Position numbers and translations under genes: made by a program. 64,000 nucleotides of DNA from positions 64,514,984 through 64,578,983 of the forward strand of contig NC_088300.1 in the NCBI RefSeq assembly GCF_032854445.1. The letters run 5' to 3'. The notes under the pieces are model-generated. The model was not told the DNA's origin and did no database searches. It was given only the letters and a program-made list of their open reading frames with translations. The DNA comes from Liolophura sinensis (taxonomy: Eukaryota; Mollusca; Polyplacophora; Chitonida; Chitonidae). This document shows positions 22,285-34,900 of this stretch, one piece after another. Within the stretch, counting starts at the first letter, position 1. Each line of letters begins with the position of its first letter.

Positions 22285-22695
22285 TGAACACTTTCTCAGA
22301 CAGGTAAGATACCCCCAGTATAGTCGTGCTACGCGTCAGACGAAGATGATGGTGTTGAGTCAAGCCTCCGCTGTATCAGACTGAACACTTTCTTGGACAG
22401 GTAAGATTCCCCCAGCATAGCCGTGCTACGCGTCAGACGAAGATGATGGTGTTGAGGAGTCAAGCCTCTGCTGTATCAGACTGAACACTTTCTCAGACAG
22501 GTAAGATTCCCCCAGTATAGTCGTGCTAAGCGTCAGACGAAGATGATGGTGAGGAGTCAAGCCTCCGCTGTATCAGACTGAACACTTTCTCAGACAGGTA
22601 AGATTCCCCCAGTATAGCCGTGCTACGCGTCAGATGAAGATGATGGTGTTGAGGAGTCAAGCCTCCGCTGTATCAGACTGAAGACTTTCTCAGAC
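22285..22695 (-). repeat. 97-100-bp tandem array copying the end of the last MAPKBP1 exon
   Basis: Four units of 97-100 bp (unit marks gtaagat at 22304, 22401, 22501 and 22598) plus a partial fifth. Read on the minus strand, each unit repeats the coding end [15 protein letters not shown]...SSSSDA and its TAG stop, then about 30 bp of 3' UTR. The most upstream copy in transcription (about 22598-22695) is the genuine coding one. The others lie in the 3' UTR. Confidence 0.9.
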
Positions 22696-22937
22696 AAGTG
22701 GCTGGAGTAATGCTCTAGAATAGGCTGTAGCATGTTGTAGGCTGAGCTATCCACTGGAGTCACTGATCTATTGGTCAACATGTCATCTTCAGGGGTGGGC
22801 GTGATCGGTTTAAACGTCTTTGCTGAAATGTCAGGTGACCTTGCAGACATCTCTGCCAGTGTTTGCTGAATGTCGTTGAGTGAAGCAGACAGCGTTTCTG
22901 CCATTTTTCTGGACTCGGGATCTCTGCTTTCAGCAAC
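22623..22937 (-). CDS. MAPKBP1: MAPKBP1 last exon: C-terminal helix and stop
   Basis: Starts [20 protein letters not shown] and continues [14 protein letters not shown]. After a short linker comes [19 protein letters not shown] and [20 protein letters not shown], then TAG. It matches the C-terminal helices of MAPKBP1 (QSRIAQLLRDTFSSVRQELE and ALLEQYSELLLRAVERRM), which mediate self-association in the family. Acceptor is TTGCTCAG, phase 0. Confidence 0.92.
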   Translation of the reverse strand, partial: VAESRDPESRKMAETLSASLNDIQQTLAEMSARSPDISAKTFKPITPTPEDDMLTNRSVTPVDSSAYNMLQPILEHYSSHLSEKVFSLIQRRLDSSTPSSSSDA

Positions 22938-25900
22938 CTGAGCAAGAAAAATAAGATTTGCTATTTATATTTTATTTCTCAATTTGAGAAAAATACTCAC
23001 AATCTATGCGAAAACTCTTAGGCATCTTTCCATCCAAAAGGTAACACTATTTACAGGCTTTTTTCTTCACAATGTAAGTGTAATCCAAGCACTACTGCTA
23101 AAACTGATATCGATGTCAGTTTATTCATGTACAACACTAAAATATATATATTATATTGTATATATATTTAAATTTCTAGTCTACACTGTATTTGACATGT
23201 TATACATACCTGTTCATATAGGTGTTTTACTTTCTTCACAGCCTTCCTCATGTCCAGTATAGCTTGGTCACAGACCGTGGAATCTGTCAATACAGGAAAT
23301 CCCTTACATCACATCTATGTCGCAAAATCACACATTTTTACTGTACTCAAACAAACATACTGTTATCATACTCAAAGAGAAACACTGTTATCGTGCCCTA
23401 AGAGAAACACACACTCAAAGAGAAACACTTATCAAAGTCTAAGAGCAACCCTGTTGGAATATCCAGAGAGAAACACTGTTATCATACTCAAAAAACAAAC
23501 ACTTTGGCATACCCAAAGAGCAACACTTGTCATACCCTATGAGAAACTCTGTTGTGATATCCAGACAGGAATACTGTTACCATACTCACAGACACACGAT
23601 AGAAATTTTTTTTTTTAATTCTTAATTCAATTTAGTTATTTACATATCTTCATTTCAGTTATCTTCCTCTTCTTGACCAAACATATTGTGCAATCATTTA
23701 TGCAATCGTTTAGGCTGTCAGCTCTTAACTGTATTCTCCCTAAGGAGAAAGTTGCACGCCTGTTTGGATGCGGGTTACAATGAAGGCAGAAGGTTCATTT
23801 GTCAGTTAGCTCATTCATATACCTGACATCCATGAAATACTCTTAATTATGTTGTAACTCACAATCAGGCAAACAGATAAATAATGAAGATGAAATCTCA
23901 AGTTCAATCAGAGTTTAAGGCAAGACTCAGACTGTATCTGCTTGCAAATGCCACACTACAGAACAGATATGGAAATATAACAAATATTCTTGTGTACAGT
24001 AATTACCTGACTCTTCTTGTTTCTTGGATGAGCTGACCTCTGAATTTCGTACAGGTAACCTTAACTGGGACTTGTCTGGTCTGTTGGTTGGCATAGCTTT
24101 AGAATCTGGTCTCTGGGTGGGGGAATCCTTCGTGGGTTGCACAGTGGCGCTAGGAGTGAGATGGGTATTGCTTGGTGCAGATCCTCGTCTCTGCCCATTG
24201 GGCACCTGGCTGGTGGACGGGGCCACAGGAACTGAGGGTAGGGACATCTTTGGTTTGGAGGACAGCTCGGGTTTGAGGGTGCTCACTTGATTAGCAGACC
24301 TGGTGGAGGAGAACATTTATAAAACAGGAGTTAGATTAGTCAGTGTATTAAGCCCCATCAGAGCATGACAAGAAACAGCCGTATGTAACTACATGTACAG
24401 TAAACAGAATGGAGCAGTTGGTCCTGACAGATGGTACAATGAAACAAAACCCCCTTAATCACAAACACACAATGCCTGAGCAACACTGACATACAGGTTA
24501 CTGAGCAGGAACAAATCATTAATTTCCTCCTCACGACATGTGAATAAGCATACCTACAACATGAATGAGCTGGTTGTCACGGCAACTGGATTGATGATTA
24601 GGCCTCAGGTAGGCTATTTAATGGACAACTGCTAATAACATGTCATGTGACATGAACACGTGTTAATTAGGTCAGAGGGGCATCATTAGCAGATGTACTA
24701 GTCACCTGTAATACATAGTCTCTGTAGATTACAGTTTGTAATGCCTATGTTGTATATCTACCACATGTATCTTCTTGTTAAACAAAAGCTGTTTGTAGCA
24801 GGAATACAATACAGGAACACATCTACAACTGAAGTATTCTCATGCCAATGCAGTACTTCACTTGCCTATGTTACTACAGGTACTAACTGCAATAAATATC
24901 TCACTGTCATCACTATCAAAACAAAACAAGGTAGTCATGACAAGTCAAAACTTCCACATATATGTCACCCATAAGCTATGTTTTGTTGTACTCTATTTCT
25001 TCAAGTTTTTCGCTTGGTGTAGTTTTAAGCCTATTCTGAGAGCATTTCTCTGTCTAGACCAAAACCATTATTTTTTCTGTAAAGCCCTTATGTTGGCAAA
25101 CCCACCAATACATATTCTAGCCATTATCAAAACATTACTGTGGATAAATTGCATACGAAGTTGCCCTCAAACCCAGAAAAAGGTTGAAGAGATATTACAC
25201 CCAAAAAATTTCATCCATGACAAAGTCACTCATTTGGACAGATTCTGAGAGTTCTGTTGACCTTAGAAAGGTGTTTTGTGTTTGAATTGGAAGGTAGGAT
25301 GACATCCGACTGGGAAAATGTTTGAGCATTAAATGTATGACCTTTATAAATTTCTTTTTAGGTTTTTAAAGAAAATTATGTAATTTTGTAAAATCAGTCT
25401 ATGAACAGATCATTCTGATGGAAAAAATATGAATTAACTTTTCTGTATGTTTGACATGTGTAATCATGACAAATATTCTTGAATTGAACCATAAGACTAA
25501 CAGTCAATCAGCACAAAAAATATACAACACAAATCTAAATTACGTCAATATGTTTAGAAGATTTCAAGATTTATGTGTAAAGAAACGAGAATGTTGAAGA
25601 CATGAGAAAATTCCAAATTATACACCCTGATTATATACTATGACAATACATACCTGCTATTTAACATGGTAGACACTGGGAGACGCCTGGGAGGTCGCTT
25701 GGGCTCCGACTCATCAGTATCAGAGCTGACCCCCGAGTCCGACTGGGCCTGTTGTGGTCTGCCATTGACCTGCCAGGGTAAGACCACACCCCCCTGACTA
25801 GAGCGCAGTTTGGAGGGCGTCACCGTCAGAGCTGAGATCTCATCAAACTCTGAGCATGAATCTTCAATGGTTTTGTCCATGGATGCACTACGCAGCTGTT

Positions 25901-28900
25901 TAGGGTTGGAGTTTGAGTTCAAATCCCGCGTTTGACCAAACATCATGGCTTTACGAAGGATGCCTCCTGAAGGGGCTGGGGAAACGCCCGAGGCTTTAGT
26001 CACAGGGGTGGCAGGTTTACCTTGCTGGTTGGAGAAAGACTGGGACATAGGAAGACTGGCACCTACATTGACAGGAGTGGACTGTTTGGGGAAGTTGAGA
26101 TCCCTGGGGGAGGTAGAGCTAGCCGTTCCCACACTGCCTGTGTCTCCAGAGGACAGGGAGTTGGGAGACAAGTCCGTGGTTATATCACTGATGTTCGATA
26201 TGTCCTTCTCAGGTCTTCTGTGGACATCCAGATCTATTGGCCTCAATTTACTGGTGGTGGTGGAGTTGACCTTGACTGTCTGACCTTGAGGCACGTTCCC
26301 AGAGGAGGAGGATTTACCCACGGCCGGGAGCCTAGAGGAAATCTTGCTGCCTGAACTCACCCCACCATGTACAAGTTCTCTCTGGGTGGAAGGGTTATCT
26401 TTTGTTGGTGGTGATACTGAATTTGTGTCTGGTCCCTTTACCACATTCCCGGATGACTGAGTGGAGGGTTTGGATGGTTGGTCCCGCACTGGTGGTTCAA
26501 TAGGGCTGGCGTCTAGCTCAGCCCGGCTCATTAAGCGGTCTCCAGACGGACCTTTATGGTCAGATGCGTTAGAAGTAGAACTTTTTGACAAAGATGAGTT
26601 TTTTGTAAGAGATAGGTTTACACCAGAGGTTGCCTTCGAGCTCAGATTGCTCTTGGAACTTAAAAACTGTTGTTTTAAATTTGACACAGTACCATTTTCC
26701 GGGTACTCTGCAATGGTGTCTTTCTGTTTTGGCCTTGAGCTGTTTGATTTTGAAGGTCTGTATTCACTAAGGGAAGACTTGCCCAGAATACCAGAGTTTC
26801 CCAGCAAAATGTTTTTGGCCTGCTCCAACGTTAAATCGGGAGCTGAGCGTCTCTTGGATTGGGCTGCCTTTCTAAGGAAACCAGTTCTTGCCACCTGTGT
26901 TTTGGAAGGAGGTGGCATTATGAATCTATCAAAGTCCTCCCTTGATCTAGGTGGCCTGGCCCAGCTAGGTTTGCTTCCCACAAGATCTCCGGGCAGAGAA
27001 CGTCGTGTGTTCCACTGGTTGACCTTTCTGGAGGAGTCTCTCATGGCGCGGCTGGAGTAAGCCGATCGATTCAAGGCTATAACAGCAGGTTCACTCACGG
27101 CCAAACTACTGCTATCAGAATAGCTCGAGCTAGTCTCATCAGCGTCCATGAAGTCCGGCACGCTCTTGGAGAGGTCGATGAGATTGCACAGATTAGACGT
27201 TTCTTCTTCTTCTTCCTCCTCGAAGCACGTGGCCAGATTAGGAACAGACACGGTCTTCTGGCGGGACAAGGAGTGACGGAAATTGTCAAAATTGGCAACA
27301 GGTGCGTCAATGTCTTGAAAGCTGAGATTTTCCATTGAGGAGGAGTTGGCCAACCGTGACAGGTCATCTGTGCTGCTTGTTCGATCACGATTAAGGTTAG
27401 AAGAGGATGCAGCACGCGCGATCTTGGCACGCGAGCTCTTTGTGGGCCTCAGGTAGGAATGTTGTTCATTGGAATGACGTCTTGTGTACAGCCGAGTTTT
27501 TTCACTCTCAGCAGCCACTTCATTGGGGATGTTTTTCTCTGAAGTACCTTTTCTGGACATGAACGATGAAGATTCGTTCTTATCCTGAACAGTTTTTGAT
27601 AAACTTGAAGGTTTCGGTGGCTTCGTTGGTTCTTCAGAAATGCTTTTGGGCCTCAGCTCAAAAGTACTCACTGCAACAAGAGAGAGAAGGAATTTAATCT
27701 CTTGTAAGATTTTCAATTTCAATTTAAACACAAAATAAAACCACTTTCTCAAAATAAACCAAGACTTATTTTCAAACACCGTAAATTGTACAAGCACAAT
27801 TTTTACACTTACACAAGAGGCCTGATGAATGTTTTAAGATGTTTCATAAGCATATGCTGTTTTTTTTCTTTTGATTTTCTAAACTCATTGCAAATTATTA
27901 TACTAGTATTTCTTTTATAATAGCATATAAACAGTGGTGTGAGCACGTTCAACCTAAGTCTACCACTGACAATAACTCGTGCACAAGCATTCTCAGCAAA
28001 CAGATGCACAGTACAGAAATAAGTAATCGTCAAAATTCTATTAACTCTAAAATTTAAGCATTCATTTCAGGCCGGACAAAGCAGACCTGTTCTTAAGTGC
28101 ATCATGAATTCAAGCTGTGAGGAAAAATTTAAAACATGGACTAATTTATTGTGTAGGCATGATACAAACAATGTCTCCAAGTCCTCTTATTAATTTGAAA
28201 ATACTTTTCTTATCTTATGTGGCACAGTGGTAATGGTGATATCCCTTGTTTCCAATGATGTCTGCTATAGATGGGATAGGCATTCAAATAACTTTAACGA
28301 GTCATGCAAATGGTGTTGACTGACCCTCAGACAGCGTTCTACTCAAGTGACATGCAAATCATGAGTGTCTTCAGCAAACTGCCACATAAATTCTTCTCCT
28401 GATGCTTAGATATCGCATAATTCATGAATGTTACCACGTGACAAGCTGTTTTTAATATATTAGTATGACTTGATGAAATGACATTAATGCATTGATGATT
28501 AAGTAAAATAAGATTTATAAATGTGGCTCTTTCTTTCGATAGATTGTTTGTTTTGATGAAATATGCCAGTTAGAAATGTTCAAAGATAGATATTGCTAAA
28601 ATGATAATTTTCTGGGGGTCCACAATTAATTTAACTCACATGGATAAGAATATTTCTAGGATTAAAATTCGTACCATTTTTAAAGCTCACATTTTTGTTT
28701 GGATAAGAGATGTTTTTTCCTTTCACATCAATAGTTATTTAAACACAAGTGCAAAAGATTATTTTCGGGGTATCCACTATTAAACTAACTTTCACAGATA
28801 AGATTCGGATAGAAGATCGGTGTCAGTTTTAAAGCTCACATTTTTGTCTGGATAAGGAATGTTTTGTTCCTATTACACCAATAGTTATTTAAACATATGT

Positions 28901-31900
28901 TCGGTCTAGTTGAATGAACACCATCACAAAATATATCACAACAATCAAGACATCAAACGAAACAAATGAAACAATGAAAAATGATAATTAGTAGTCCTAA
29001 GAAACATGAGATGAGACATTGCCACAGATATAAGACGCTTGCAGAAACAACAGAATATAAATATAACAGAATATATATACATGTATACCGATGAATTCTA
29101 ATAGCAACCACTAGGCGAACAGTACAATTTTACACATAATGAATTTATATATATAATTAATATATTTCACTCTGAATTGATTAAATATTCTTGGTACAAT
29201 AAGGAGATGCAACCAAATATCAGCCATCATATTGCAAATATATAAAGAATTGAGAAGTCCTTTAGCTGTCTGGAGAATTTAAAAAAAAAAAAAAAAAAAT
29301 TAACTGAAAAAGTAGAAAAATAACTCAGGTTATGAGTAGTACAGCAGATCAGACTAGCACTGTCGTTTGAAAGACATTCAAACTGGTACATACAGAAGTT
29401 TATACTCCACGGTTACAATATGGAAAAAGCAAGCCGATCTCAGATGTAGTAATAATGACCATGAGCCAGGCATGCAAAGAGCCTTTACCACGCGGCTTGT
29501 TTGGCAGCGCTCCCGTAGCCTTAGTCTTACAGCCATTAGGCAGGTTTCGCAGAAAGGGTATACGGCTGTTACGACCCTTAGGCAGGGGTGGTTTACCATA
29601 TTTGGCCGAATCTTTAAGAGAAGAATCCTTATAATTAGAAGAAATAGCCTCTTTGATTGGCTTGAGGAGGTCTGCAGATGACCAAGATCTGCGGATTGAT
29701 GTGCTGGGCTTCCTACGCCTGTAGCCTAAGTCACAAAAACAAACACGAGTTCTGGGGTTCATTGTTAAAGAACAGGCCATAAGTTACATACTGAAACTAT
29801 CATCAACGTATATAAAATTACTACGCTTAAAGACAAGAAACCTCTGGTTCATTTACAATGGTCACTTAAATATTTCGCAAAGGATATGTAACAAGTTCAG
29901 GACATGTATGTACTTTTCACAGTGGCGCTCTTCAAAAGAAATTTTGTGTTAATTAAATTAGTTCTAGGTCGAACATGACAATGATTTGTTATTAATCAGA
30001 ATTCTTATTGAAATGATTAAATAGCCACTGAGCATTTCTATGGTATCAATATATAATACATATTAACAAATTCAGTCTCTAACCACAGAAATGAACCGCA
30101 GGGCTTAAAATGTTTTTAAACTAGTGAATGATAGTCACTATACCTACACCACACCTTGCCAACTAAATTCTACATTATAAGAATGTAGAAACCTACACCC
30201 CTCTACTTCACACACATCAGAACTCAGTTCCACAAGTAAAACGAAGGTTAGAAACAACACAAAGAAAACAGATTTGCTTAATGTACATGTCGGCCAATAG
30301 GGGGCAGCTCATCAAGCCATACTGGTGGCACCAGCTACATACTCCATCACACAAGGGAGATAAATACAGCTGTGGTCAATTTGCAGGAATGTCTTCATCA
30401 AGTAGCCACTGTAGCAACAGGGATAAATGTTGCCGAGGCACAAGCCGACAAACTTAACCTGGAAAGTGTTGCTTTACAAAAGATTGCACATAACTTGAAT
30501 CTTACAACTTACCACAAGACTTATCACCAGCATCGGCCTTCCCCAGTGAAACAGATCGTACTGGTGAGCTAGGGGCGACTCTCCGTGACTCGGACATGTT
30601 GGACTGGTTGGAGGATTCTGTATTAAATTGCTGAAATATAGGTATGGATGAGATAAATTACAGGTACAGTGCAGGTCTGTGTCTGCAGGCCTACCTTAAT
30701 TGGTCAACCTTTTTCTGTATGAAAAACCAACTTTCAGTTCCATTTATGCACATTTTTACCATGCACCTTGATTTTGAAGACATGACTACACTGGTTGGGC
30801 TGGCCAATTTCAAGGCTTTAGAAAAAGTATAATTTTGTCAAATTACACAGAATATAGCCCTTAGAATATGCTTGAATAAGTATCATTCAAAAAGATTAAA
30901 GAATTACAGTATGGTTTTTAAGACTTAGAGGTGAATAAATCTTATTAAAGAAAATTCCAAGTCACTGGAGCTGTCAGAAATTGTTAATTTATAAATGTTC
31001 GATGATTCAGTTTTTCATTTACAGTTTACAAGAAGACACTTATGAACACTACACTAAATTGCAAGTATTTTCTTTTACAGTAAATGACATGAAATTTCGC
31101 CCACACACATTTTGCCTGATTCTGAGAGTTCCATTGGTCTTAAAGGTGTTTTACGGTTTGTTTACAAAATAGGATGATGTGTTAGTATGACAATGTCAGA
31201 TTCAGCACCTAAAGTAATATTTTAAGACATTTTATTTGCCATTAAAAATGCAACAGTTTGGGCAAAATTTCAGGCCGTTTACTGTATATCAGAAAGCTAA
31301 GCCACATCAAATATTTATAAACTTAATCAAGGAAATTCACAGAATTTTTAAACGTTACTTTGATCTCATTATATACAGTGCAATAGTTTTGTAAAAGTGC
31401 TTGAAATATGTTTGAAAAACAGATCACACAATAATCTTGAGTGTGGCATAAAATGTTAAATAAATAAGCAAATACGTAAGTAAGCATGTAAATAATACAA
31501 ACAAAGTGAGACACATACTCTCTTTTTTAACCTAGGGAGGGAGTAGTAAGTGTCAGGAGCAAGGGAGAGTTTGGCCCCTCTCTCTGGGGGTTGGTCAAGG
31601 TGGGTGTGGTCCGCTCTGTCACCGCCCCAACCCAGCTAAGAAATAGGGGGAAAAACACAACAGTCAGGGGAGGCAACCAGTGAGACATGTTAGCTGAAGA
31701 AAACTGGTGTTAATGTAGTATAAACCCACAACCAAGATTTGAAACTTCACTCTTGATCAAATGGGACATAAACCCAGGAGTCAAGCTTCAACTTTTTCAC
31801 ACATCAGACCTTGCCACAGACAGGTGAGCCAGCAGTTGTTCTGACCTTATGTTGTTTTCACTGAGACTTTAAGTCGGGAGGATTGTCTGGTACCTAGCAC

Positions 31901-34900
31901 AGGGTGGTGGTTTCCTCTACCCATAAACCTGACCACCATCATATTAGTCAAAAGTTTCTTCAGCACGACTTTAAACACCAACCAAATACACTAAACTTTT
32001 TTTCTGTTCAGATGATTTCAGGAGAGTGATAGACTGCTCATCATGGTCTCTTACAATTTGCCACAATGTGTACCATTGTAAAGTCTACTCTCCCGCAAGT
32101 GCCAATCCGCATGAAAGCAGTGGACAACTGTACATGTGCTATCTGTCAATGGCAAGGCTTAACTGTACATATATGCATCAATTTGCATCTACTAGAAACT
32201 CTGTAAAATGTTCGAACATTCACAAGAGTGGCAGTACAACTCAACATACATGTACTTATACCAGATGTTCATGACTCAAACTGAACAACAAAGTTGAGTA
32301 TTCATCACATTTACTAGCAAAGATCAGAATCAGATCAATATGAACTAACAATTACATTTTAACATACAAGGTTTGCATGCTTTCTTTACTTATGTCTTTC
32401 ATAACGCCCTATTTAATTGTTACAGCATTCTAATAAAAGTTAACAGTAAGCACATCAAATGAAATCTAACATATCACATAAGCTTATAAAGTTTACAAAA
32501 CTGAAGCTGTTAATTACACGTCAATATCAATTGTTAAGTCTTTTCACAAATTTATAAAAAGGGCTCAATTTAAAACCTCACCAAGCACATTTAACAATGG
32601 CAAGGGGTCAAACACAACAGTGAACTCTACCTAAGCAAGGCAATCCAAAGCTCTCATTTTTTCAGTTTTGCTGCAGTTAAGCAATTAGCTAGAATACTGA
32701 TCTAATAAAAGACAGATTCTATACACATAATAACAGTGATATAACAAACCAGCAGTATACAGTCTTTTCTGGGACTGATGACCTTGAGTTGCCGACAGTG
32801 GAAAACGGCTGCCCAGGTTTTTGAAAGTGGGTTTCAACACCATTCTCCACCATTCAGTTCATGTCTTCCAAAAAATAACATGGAAATCTCCCCAAGGAGA
32901 CCTTAAAATGATTAGCATATCTCTGATTGTCCAAAGAAGTCACACTCACCCTCAATGGGCACTGCTAGTAGGTTAGATCATTGCTATAACAGAGCTGTTA
33001 TATACAGTCTGGTTTATTTTGATTGCTTGAATACACGTGTCAAAACACAAACCACCCACGTCCAATCTCAGCCTTGGACAACAATGCCATCCACAGGTAG
33101 AGTTCTCCATTGCTGATAAAATTCAAGAAAACAAATCCAAGGGAGAAAACAAACAAAATGCCAGTGCAAGAAAGTGATAATGAACTTACAGATTCCAGTT
33201 TCCGTCTCGTTTCGTCAACTGCCCTGGCCATGTCGTCTTTCCGTTTCTGTACAGACTGCAAAGAAAGAAGATAGAAGTTGTGTATGAGGGGAACACTCAT
33301 GGCTGGAGCTCATATGCAAATATAGTATACAGAAGAAGGTCAACTAAGGCCAGACACTGACCCGTCCAGTTAACAGCTGACTGGGGCAAAGGTTTATTAC
33401 AAGGACCAATTTGTACACACCTGTACAGGTGACCCTCATTAATGTCGCAATGGGCTAATTACATACAGGTATGTACCCTTAAAATACATATACCATCTTA
33501 CTTCTAAAATTAAAGTGTTCTATATTGCTCCCCTGAGTTCGCAGGCCACACATGTGAAAGATATGTTTACACTTCCAAGACCCCCTTTAACCCATTTTAA
33601 CCGCATTTTTGTATTGTTTACACATATAACTACGCACTATGAAACCCGTGTGTGCAAGCGTTCTAAAAATGGAAATGCAATTTATGATCCAGGTAACACT
33701 GCTTGAAGGCATAAAATATTCTCCTATATGGATCTTTAATAAAGTCTTGATGTTTAAAGATTTAGTGTATACATGTGTCCATTCATATCGTCCGAAGATC
33801 AGATGAAGGGGCTCACCTAAAGTCTAAATGTCCCTGGTCAGTTAAAGTGATCACACAATGAAGCATGGTACTGGGTTAATAGACTGTCTCTTATAGACTT
33901 TTGACACTGTAGAAATAACACAATGCTAGGCACACTGCCAGAATGGCTGTTAAAGTGAACTGACAAGTGGTGACTCATACCTTTACAGTTACAGGATGTA
34001 CCACCCTCAAGTGGATAACACCATTTAATATTAAGGTTAAAGTACTTGAACACGTGAAACTAAACTGGAGAAACCCCATTCATATCTTCCTATATTCTGT
34101 AAATTTGGTACTTTAACAGAATCAAAAAATCAAAAAAAAGTAATGGAAAAAAAATTTTTGTATGCAATTCTTGTTAAAAGCCCGATTGGATTAGAAAACA
34201 CTGAAATGGAAAAAAAATACAGCTTCAACAAATGCAGCTACAATGAGACTTGAACTCATGACTACATGTAATCTGGTGCTTGAGGAAGTGCCAAGCTTGT
34301 CAACCTGTACAAGACTATGTCTTCCTTGATCACTTGGTCACTGGAGGCTTATCAACCTGTTGTCCTGAAAGAAGCAAGTCTTCCCTGACAATTGTCAGGG
34401 ATGAAAAGAAAATGCTTTACAGCAAAACCCATACCAGAAAATGTTTAAATTTTACAAATATTATGAAGTTCAAAATTTAACATCCTTTGGTTGCTTTTTC
34501 TCAGTATAAAATTGAAGCACATGTACTTTGGGCTCGAGGCTTGTGTGATCCACCGGATACACTTAATATCTAGTTAAATCCACAAATGATAAAATGAAAG
34601 AAAGTTAAAATCTAGCCGTACACCAGGGTAGTAACACAATGTAAGACATCAAGAATAATTTCAGATATACGCCATAGAAATTCAGAAAAAGATAATATCT
34701 GAACCATTCATTAACGCATCTTTTTCATCTCATCCATTCACTGACATCTTTTTTCACATCCTTTCATGCAAACTTTAGGATAATAACACGCTCTCAAGTT
34801 AGAGATAAAGCACATGGCGAAACTAAGCCATGCTTTTTTTTTACCCCAGTGAGCAAGACTTCAAGCGTACAGCTGATTAACAAGGCACACCGATTAGCAG

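Larger units (their letters stand above)
17033..22289. other. Interval between convergent GINS1 and MAPKBP1; probable MAPKBP1 3' UTR in part
   Basis: No coding exon is recognised here. Worn SINE pieces lie at 17600-17680, 18660-18745 and 20940-20990. A dispersed repeat lies at 18778-18903 and G-rich tracts at 20478-20506 and 20898-20921. Minus-strand AATAAA signals (for example the inverse of tttatt at 19259-19264) could end a MAPKBP1 3' UTR of up to about 3 kb, but the true site is unknown. Confidence 0.5.

Noticed and set aside
26461-27060. Long plus-strand frame of 199 residues
   Set aside because: It lies exactly antisense to the well-supported 2-kb MAPKBP1 exon. Antisense openness is a by-product of that exon's composition, and no family is recognisable.
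33040-33300. Minus-strand 86-residue frame with a hydrophobic end as a membrane protein
   Set aside because: It is the MAPKBP1 exon 33190-33255 plus flanking intron; the hydrophobic part lies after the GTAAGT donor.
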